This document shows positions 48,001 to 57,000 of a DNA stretch of 64,000 bases, piece by piece. Source of the DNA: Callipepla californica brunnescens (lineage: Eukaryota > Chordata > Aves > Galliformes > Odontophoridae). The notes under the pieces were generated by a model. It had not been told where the DNA came from, ran no database searches, and saw nothing but the letters and a program-made list of their open reading frames with translations. The translations under genes and the position numbers were made by a program. Location of the stretch: contig JALIRH010000001.1 of NCBI GenBank assembly GCA_023055505.1, forward strand, positions 121,059,723 through 121,123,722, in the 5' to 3' direction. Position 1 is the first letter of the stretch, and every line of letters begins with the position of its first letter.

Positions 48001-51000
48001 TTACTTTCTTTTTCTCTCCTAAAGAAAAGAGCGACTGGTGTACGTGGGTATCAGCATTGAGAACATCATTCCACCACAGGTGAGTGACTGTGGCTGCGTG
48101 GCATCGTTCTCTTATTTTCTGCACCTCTCAAGGAAGAAGGTTCATGAACGATGAGTTAGAAGTGCTAGGAGCATCCTGGAAAGAAACATCAGTGTATGTG
48201 TAGGACAGGAACAATTCCAGGGCCTTCATTTTACTCTGAACTTCAGCTCAGCAGAGAAACCAAGGGGCTTTGGAGCCCTCCATCAGTGCAGAACCTCAGA
48301 ATCCACTTCCCCCATTCAGATTGGGCTGCCAATAGAATCCACTGCCGTTCTGTGGGTTAGAAGGTTACGTTTCAGTTTAATTAACTCTGGTGTCTCTACC
48401 CGAGCTAATTGTCATAGCCTTCCTTTAGAAACAGTGGAGGGAGATGAGTGTTTCTGGCTCCTGACAGGGGTGGGAGGTGGTTCCTATCAGAAGCATAACA
48501 TCTTTCTCTCAAAAAAAAAAAAAAAAGCATACTGAAGTTATGTTGGATGAAAAGCTGTGAACATTCTGTGTTGTAGTAACATGTTCCTACGTAGTTTCCC
48601 TTTACAGAAAAGGAAAAAAAGCCATTTTTATTCACTTGGAGATCGCCCTTTTCTCACTTCTTGAGTATATTTTCTGTGATTCTAAGATGATTCTGCGATT
48701 TTCAAGTGATTTTCTTTGTGTCGTAGCCAGACGCCTTCATCCAAAATTATGTCACCTCTTCCCTCCATGAGAGTTTAAAACAAAACTGTTTAGCCACAGA
48801 CTTTCCACTTCACATCCCCTGTATGGCTTTCATCAAAGCTGCACCGGGTAAAGGCATCTGCAGTGGCTCAGAGCAGAGTCTGCCCCTGCAGGAGCCACCT
48901 GTGCCATTGTCTGTCATCGTCAGAGACAGCGTGGTGGCACAGGGACAGCGTCACTGTGCTTGGTACACAGAGATCTTCCCCATGAGTGTGCTCAGCTCGC
49001 TGCATCTCCAGGTGCTGGGAGCATCACCTGGCTGCTGGAGCACGAACACAGTGCTACAGTGGCACCTGAGCCCCCTGAGCCGTGTGTGTGTGTGTGTGTC
49101 CTGTGAGCACAGGCGTGAGGGAGCAAAGAGAGCTTCTTGACGCTTCTGTCCTGTGTCAGCAGGAGCCGGAAATCCCCGAAGGTCAGGAGGAAAAAAAGAA
49201 AGATTCCAAAAAGCACAAATCCAAGCTGCTTGAGAGGAGGTCTACCAGAACCCGGAAATGCATCAGCTACAGGTAGGCAGCTTGTTGAGATGCAGAAGTA
49301 AAGCAGACCATCGTTTTCCTTCTCATTCCTTCTCTTTCCTCTTCTGTCTAAAGGCCTGAAGTTCCCATCTCTTTTTTTTTTTTTCCCCTCTTTGGGGACT
49401 GGAGAAGGGCACTGCTGCCTGAGAGCTTGTGTTTTTTGTCTCGGCTGCATTAAGAACATGAGGAGTCTTGCCTTTCCCACAGTGCTGGTTCTGTGTAGAC
49501 CTTTATCTTAATAAATGAGAACATTACAACCTCCAGAACCTTCCAGCAATAGCCGTGGTTACACTCAGCGTGGCTGTGCCTCTGAGGAGAGATGTGACCT
49601 TTGTGCTGGGTTTGCAGCCTGCTCAGCAAACTCAGCCTGACCTCACTTAGCTGCTGAGTTTCTGTAACTGTCAGAATGAACAGCAGAAGCCACGCTAACA
49701 AAAATGTCATTGCTGGCTTGTGAAATTAAGTACTTCTATAAGGAACGTGATGCCAGGGGCACAATTAGATTTGCTGCTCTGCCCGTGACAACTCAGGCAG
49801 CATCTGGCCAGGAGAGGACAGTCTTACCTGCGGGATATCTGGCACAGCTTCAAAAGGACACACGTTGTGGAGAGGCAGTAACTGTTGTTGGAAATAACGT
49901 TTATTGTAATGTTGCTCCTGAAAATCAGTCTTTGATAGAAAATGCCAGTCTGCCTCACAGACTGCATCACACACGTAACTTGGAGCTGGTGAAAATATTG
50001 CACACGTCAATGTGTCGCTTCAGATCTGTTCATCTGCAGTGAAGCCCTGTTAGTGTCAGTGAGAACTGTGCGTGCTTTCCTTCCGATGGGGAAAACAAAT
50101 GCTAAATGTCTCATTGTGCTTACACACCAATCTGTGTTGTGTAGCATTGTTTCTCTGGATACAGGTTAGTTCCTTTTTTGTCATCTGTGCTTTCCTTTCA
50201 TGAGGAGGTTAGCAAAAACCTGCTTTCTGAATAAAGCAGCAGCAGCAGAAACGATGTGCCATTACACCTAATTGACAAGCAGTTGTCAGCCCACGTTGGA
50301 TTTCAGGTTATTTGTGATTTCAGAGCATTAAGTGATTTCTCACATTCTAAAGTTGTTGGGTTTTTTTTTAGCACTCTGGAGGGAAAATAGTCTGAGTACT
50401 GTGGGACAAGTCCTGCTGATGGAATATTTCAGTTACTTCCTGACTGTGTAAAGCTGCCTTGAACGTGTTGTTCTCAGGTTATACAGAAAGCAAGCAGTCA
50501 CCTCATTTTAAAAGAAAGGTGTTTTATGGCTGCTGTTGGATTATAGAGTAATACCAGATCTATCCTTGTCCAGCTGCAGGAAGGATCTAAAGAAGTCATC
50601 TTCTGTGTAGGAGGACGGGCTCCTTTCTCCTCCGTTCGCTGTTCCCCTCTAACGAGCCACTCACTGTGCAGGCAGGCTTACAGAAGCATCCTCGAGTATT
50701 TTGCTTCTCTTTTTCCCCATTTAGTTATGTAACATTACCTTATGGTTTATCTGTGTGTCACTGTGAAGAGCTCTGCGCAGTACGTCTCATGTGCTCAGTG
50801 CTGCAGATCCGTAAGGTGTAATTACTGCCAGGAGAAACGAAGCCATGTGAGACGCATTCTCGAGGCAAATTTTGACAGGGTGAATAATTATCCCTTGGCT
50901 GTAATAGGTGCTTTCCAGGAAGTCTGTTCTGCAAATTGGCAGTGTGTATGTCATCCCTATAAAAGGCGTGAAGGAAATGCTGATGTTTTGTGTGAAAAGT

Positions 51001-54000
51001 GCCACTGATGCTATTTCAGATCATTTTCACATTACGTATCGTTAAATTCAGCGGCGTGGCATAGACGTGCTCTTCAGTTCCTGTATCCAAAAGCTCTGTC
51101 AGTGATAAATACTCTGCTTACAAATAGAAATAATAAACAAACCTTTTAGAAAACAGCTTTCTCTCCTGTGTCTGGCCCATTGTCTGTGTGATCTTGTCAT
51201 CTCTGCGTCCCGTTTCCTAAAGCACTTCTAGATCCTGGGCTGTGTTTCTGTGATGTCACGCAGAGTTATAACTGAAAATTGTTACTTGTAGGTTTGATGA
51301 ATTTGACGAGGCAATTGATGAGGCAATTGAAGATGACATCAAGGAGGCTGATGGAGGAGGTATGTTTCTCATGTTTGCTTTTCATTCCAATGGTACAAAG
51401 ATTGAGACCAAATTTCCTTTGGTGTGGCAGGCAGCGAATAGAGTCCTCTCCCTTACGCTGTATAACTTACAGTTCTTACTATTGCACCTTTAGAATCACA
51501 CATACTAAATAATTTCCCTTGGAGATGGCCACACCGAGCTGCCAGAAGATGCCAAAAAGCATCTGGTGTTGATAGTTCCATTCAACTTGTACATGGCTTA
51601 ATACAGGAACACAATGAATAACCGTGACAAGACAGGTTTTAAGATTAATTGTGAATTTGAGAGTGGGGTGGCAGCTAGCACCACTGACTCTGACACCTGT
51701 AAATATTGGGTTCAGAAACTGGGCCACGTTTGGACCCTTTGAAGACTGCATCTTGAAAATGTTAATCCGGATCTGTGAGCACGTCTCAGTTGTACGTGAA
51801 CGAAGTGCAGTTATAATGGTTGCTGCTTGGTAAGGCACGACAGGGAGCAAAAGAGAGATCTTCCAAAGTACCTGAGACTGATGGTTCTGTGCTTTGCATC
51901 GCCTTAGCTTGTGTGGAGAGAACTGCTGTGAAACTTAATCCCTTTCTTGTATGGCTTCTGGCATCCAGACAGCAGTTTTCAGAAGGCCAGCAGGTGTATG
52001 CAGGCAATCTGAAAGTCAGCTGTCTGTGGGTGTGTTACACAAGATAATAAATACAGCTTAAATCTCAGCAGTAAAACCGGCTTTTCTTAAAGGCCACTTA
52101 TTGGCCAAACAGCAGCTTAAATGCTCCCAAAACTCCCCCCAAAAATATGAAGGCCTTGGGAAGAAGAGGTATTTTCTGTTATCTACTCAAAGAACACCAA
52201 CACTGGGGGATGATGTGCTTTGTGGTTGAGTAGCAGAATGCCAACATTTACCTTCTGTCTTCTATATTGACCTCAGTGTTTCCCAGGGACCACAGCCAGG
52301 GCTGTGTCTGTCAGGAACGAGACTCCAAACAATTATTCTGTTACATAAGACAATCTGAAGCCAGAGGCATGAAAGAAAGATACGAGCAAAGTTAAACAAA
52401 ATATAAACCTGTTCTTATTTTTGTCTTTCTGTCACTGAATTCAGGCATTGGCAGAGGCAAAGACATGTCTAACATCACAGGCCATCGTGGAAAAGACATT
52501 TCCACGATCCTAGAAGAAGAAAGGAAAGAAAACAAGCGGCCCCAAAGGGCTGCTGCGGCACGGCGCAAGAAACGACGGCGACTGAACGACCTGGATAGCG
52601 ACAGCAACCTGGACGAGGAAGAGAGCGAGGATGAGTTTAAGATCAGTGATGGGTAGGTCTCCAGTTTTGCTTCTGCCACGAGTCACTGGCTGCTGCGGGT
52701 TCCTGTGACTCTGCAGTGCCCTTGAGATGGTCATTAGGAGAACGTGTCCGGATCTGGAACACCGCTGCACAGTGCCAGCAAAAGCACTCCTGGCTTAGAT
52801 AAATATAGTTGTGCTGGAAGAGGTGTACTTCAAATCCACGTGCTGCAGTCACCCAACGTCCATTGTAAGCAAAACGTACCCCTGACAGAAGATGTAGCTA
52901 AAGTGAGGTGGGTTCTTCTGAAAATAAGTCCTTTATTTGGCCTGGATGCCACTTATCAATCAGGAAAGTAAAATTTGTCCATTTTCCCAGCGTACAGAAC
53001 TTGAATGTGGGTTCTGGAATCAGCTCTTGACTTTTTCTTTGGCTGTGTTCAAACCTTATCTTTTAGAAAGCAGAGTTACACTGTAGAAAACAACTGTGTG
53101 TCATGGGAAGCTTTGGAGACTGAAGGAATATTGCTTTAGCTCAGTGACATTAATTTTTCCTTGGAAGTTCTTATCTTTCAGACTGGGAAATACCTAATGT
53201 TAAAAAAAATAATAACACTTTTAGACTTTCCTCACATAATTGCTCACGAAGTGGGGGTGATCTTTCGATCCTTTGTTTCAGATCTCTCTGTTTGTGGTCT
53301 CTCTTTGAACAGATCTCAGGATGAGTTTGTTATATCAGAGGAAAACCTGGACGAAAGTGAAGATGACCCACCATCGAACGAAGACAGCGACTCCGAGTTC
53401 TGCGCCCGCATATCCAGGCGACACCTCTCCAGGCCCATGAGGCAAAGCAGGCGGTTACGAAGGAAAACAGTCAAGAAAAAATATTCTGAAGATGATGAGG
53501 ATGAAGATTCCGAGGACAATTCAAGCAGAGAATCTGGTGAGCATAAGTGGTCTTTTAAATGTACAGGTCAGTTTGTGCTGGAGAGAGGAAGAGTGGAAGT
53601 CTCGGTTTCCTTGTCATGATATGGACACCAGTGGTTTTGGTTCCCTTGGTGAAGTGTATGTCATCTTTGTTTCCTGCTGTAAAGCTGATTGCTGCTTGTT
53701 CTGCTGTGAGTGTTCTGAAGGAAGCCACCAAGTGCCAGGTTCCTGGCGTTTAAAGTAAGTCTGTATTTAAATGTATGCTCCTGTTACGTTGTGTCCTTTG
53801 TGGACCATTTCAGCTCTCCCATAACTGTCTGTTTGGAACACGACTGCACAGATTACAAAGGATGGAGGCAAAATATTCTTTACATGTACTTTAAAGACCC
53901 TCTGAGTAACTTCGAAAAAGCTTCTTCTGAAAGAAATATTTTCCCTCACCTTGTGTCAAAACTTGATTCCTTCTGCTGCAGTCCACTTTTGTATGGCGTT

Positions 54001-57000
54001 CAGTGGTGCAGGGCGTGTGTTTCACATGTGTACAGTGATTGTGTTGCAGCTGGTTGATTTGAGGTGCTGGCATTCCCAAAGGAGAGTTAATGCATGGACA
54101 GATGAAGATAACCACATACACCTGCAGTTGTCGCTGTCTTCCTGTGCTGACTGCATCACTGCACTAAATGTCAGCAGTTAGTAATGAAGATATTTGCAGG
54201 AGCTAGAGGATCCAAAGAGTTTGGCCATCTACTTTGTAATGCCTACGAGCAGATCTGTTCCTTTGTGAACACGTACCTGAGAGAAGATCAGAAGCCCGTT
54301 GTGTACCATCAGAAGCATCCTGTTTAAAAAAAGAGCAGGAAGAGGAAGCACTGAATGCAGCACAGTGCTGGTTGGTAGAGCCTTGCCCCTCCGATTCCAA
54401 CACAATTCCATAGTTATCTAACTGCACAGTCCAAACTGCTTTGTCTTTACCTTGTTGCCGTCCTCAGGATCCTGCCTGAGCTCTGTTTTGAGCTAAAGAA
54501 GTAATGTTCCCTGTGAATGGCTTTGTTTTCAGTCTCCGGAGAAGGGAGATCTTTTTTGAAGGCAGTGTTTCGCTGCCTTGCTGTGACCCTTTCTGTAACG
54601 TTTTAGGAGGTAAAGAGGATTGCTGCTTTGATCTGTCGCTCATGTCAGTAACTTAAGAACAGTACGGGTTGCGCATAGAAATGCTCTGTGCTCTTAGGAT
54701 GATCACTCTGGCATGGCTCAGTGGAAGGGCAGCAGAGGTTGACTCAGAGCTGATGCCAGCTGTTGAACATGTAGACACGTTCAGTTCTTAAAGCCACTAG
54801 CTGTGGCAGTCCAGCGCAGAAGAACTGAGGATGGTGGTAAGTTTCTTCTCCATAGTTTCTGTTGTAAGCCAACTTTAAAAGCTGGATTTGTTGTAAACAA
54901 TTCAGTACTCCAAAGTAAGATGTTCCCTGGATTCTCCTTGTTGCTCTGTTTCTATTCATCTACCTGTTCGGAGAATTATTTAAGCAGAGTGCAATGCACT
55001 TCAGTTGAAAAACAAAGCACAGAAGGGGATTTCCAGTAGAAGTGGTAATGTGTATGTCATCAACTGAGGTTGCTTCAACTGTCAGGAATTGTAGAAGAAG
55101 CAGCTTTGGCACTGTAGGGAGCAAAAACACGGGAAGAAAACCTGCTCTGGGGGAGACTGATGGAGAAAGATCTGTGAGGAGGTGTCTTAAAAGTAAACAG
55201 TTCTCTGCTGGCAGTGAAAGGGGAACTGATGGGTGAGCCTGGGACAGGTGGTGGCTGAGGCCTTCCTCTGCTGGAAACGCGTGCCCGGTTTTATTGGTGC
55301 TGGTCTAAAGCTTATCTAGATAGTGCAGTTCTGTCTTAATGGAGTAACAGACACGGCTGTTCTCTTCCGTACAGAGAGCGGTGATTACACGGATTATAGT
55401 GATGACGATTACCTGGAAACCAGGAGGAGAAGATCAAGAAGGAATCAGAAGAGGCAGGTTAACTACAAGGAGGATTCAGAAAGCGATGGCTCTCAGAAGA
55501 GTGTCCGATATGGAAAGGAGTTAAGAAGAGTTCATAAACGCAGGCTCTCCACTTCGGATAGCGAAGGTAAAATACACAGTCTGGTTTGCAGGAGCTGCTG
55601 TGTGTCGGCATTAGCCAAAGGAGAAAACTGTGTGTACCTCAGAGATGCCCGGAGAATTTATTTTCTAGAGTTCCTTGATGCTTCTCAGAAACTGTTTCCT
55701 TGTGAAATGTGGCAATGAGTGGTGGCATTTCAGGACTATAATTAATATCAGTTTTGCCACTTCTGTGTGAATAGGACACAAAGTCTTCTCCATGAACGTT
55801 TAAAGATTCTTTTTTGCCTTCTGGTGCCCTGACTGTGTTTGTGTAGGGAGGTACGCCACCTGACATTCCTCGTGGTCGTTCAGCCTCTTCCAGTCCCTTT
55901 GCAGTCTCCTGTTTGAAGGTGCTGCAATAAGTGCGGGTGTGTATGATACAGAAAACCTGCTCAGAGTAGTGTCGGTCACTCTGTTTGGATACAAAATGAG
56001 CTCGTACAAACACAGCCACTGCCTTTGGGCCCTTTGAGTTCCGCTGCCCAGCTCACGAGAACAGTCCGTGTGGCACTGAGGCTGCAGCAGGTGCCAGGGT
56101 TCCTCAGAAAATTAGCACCTCTGATGTGTAGGTAAGTTTTGGGAGCGCTGGCCTGAGTCTGTAGAGTGCTGCAGGATCCTCTTCCACGAAGGGAAACAAG
56201 TATGTAACGCAACCGTATTGTGACAACTTGATCTTACTCTTCAATGTGCAGTCTGTTCTCAGAAATAGGATACACAGGCTGCCTGCTCACGATCTGCTGC
56301 GTGGTGGCTGACTTCTTTTTTGCTGCCTTTACATGTGACTTTAAACAATGCCTGATTGATGGTGTCTTTTGTACGTGGAAACCCATTCCCTCAAGTGGTT
56401 TTGGTTCTGGCTTTTTGCATACCGAACCCAGCGCCATTTGGTACCATCCCAGTAGTTTCCCACGGTTCTAATGTGTCAGAAAGTATGTAACAGTTACTGG
56501 AAATGCAATTACACTGAAAATACTGGAACTCTGGCAGAGTCTCAAGCAACCTGAACCTGAAGTGATAATACCTTTAAAAATGACAATTTGCATGATGTAT
56601 TTCTGGTGGAAATTGCGAGGAGAAAACTAACGGTGTTTGATTTTTCAGTCCGTCTTTTCTCACCGAAGCCAGTTTGCAAGGAAAAGTCCTTCCACTAAGG
56701 GGCAGCAGCCTTACAGCCACATTCAGACAGTGTCCACGTGCTTTGAAAGAACGGATTCCTGCAGAGTTTAGTGGGGGGGAGATAATATGGTCGTATGCAT
56801 GTGAATACATATTTTGAAGGTAGTGCAGCCATTAGAAGCATAGAATATCCCAAGCTGGGAGAGAGCCTTGAGTCCAACTCCCGGCTCCACAAAGGGTCCT
56901 CAGGTTCAGAAGGGTGTGGAGCTGTGCTATTCCTGATGTAATCAGCACTTGTAACTCCTAGCAGAGGCCTCCGGAGCCTCCGGTACTGCTCAGGCTGAGA

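Noticed and set aside
50742..51008. Open frame of 88 codons in intron 11 with several Cys pairs, zinc-finger-like at first glance
   Set aside because: Cys spacing fits no known finger, the frame has no splice or start support and no recognised homologue, and it lies within a normal intron.
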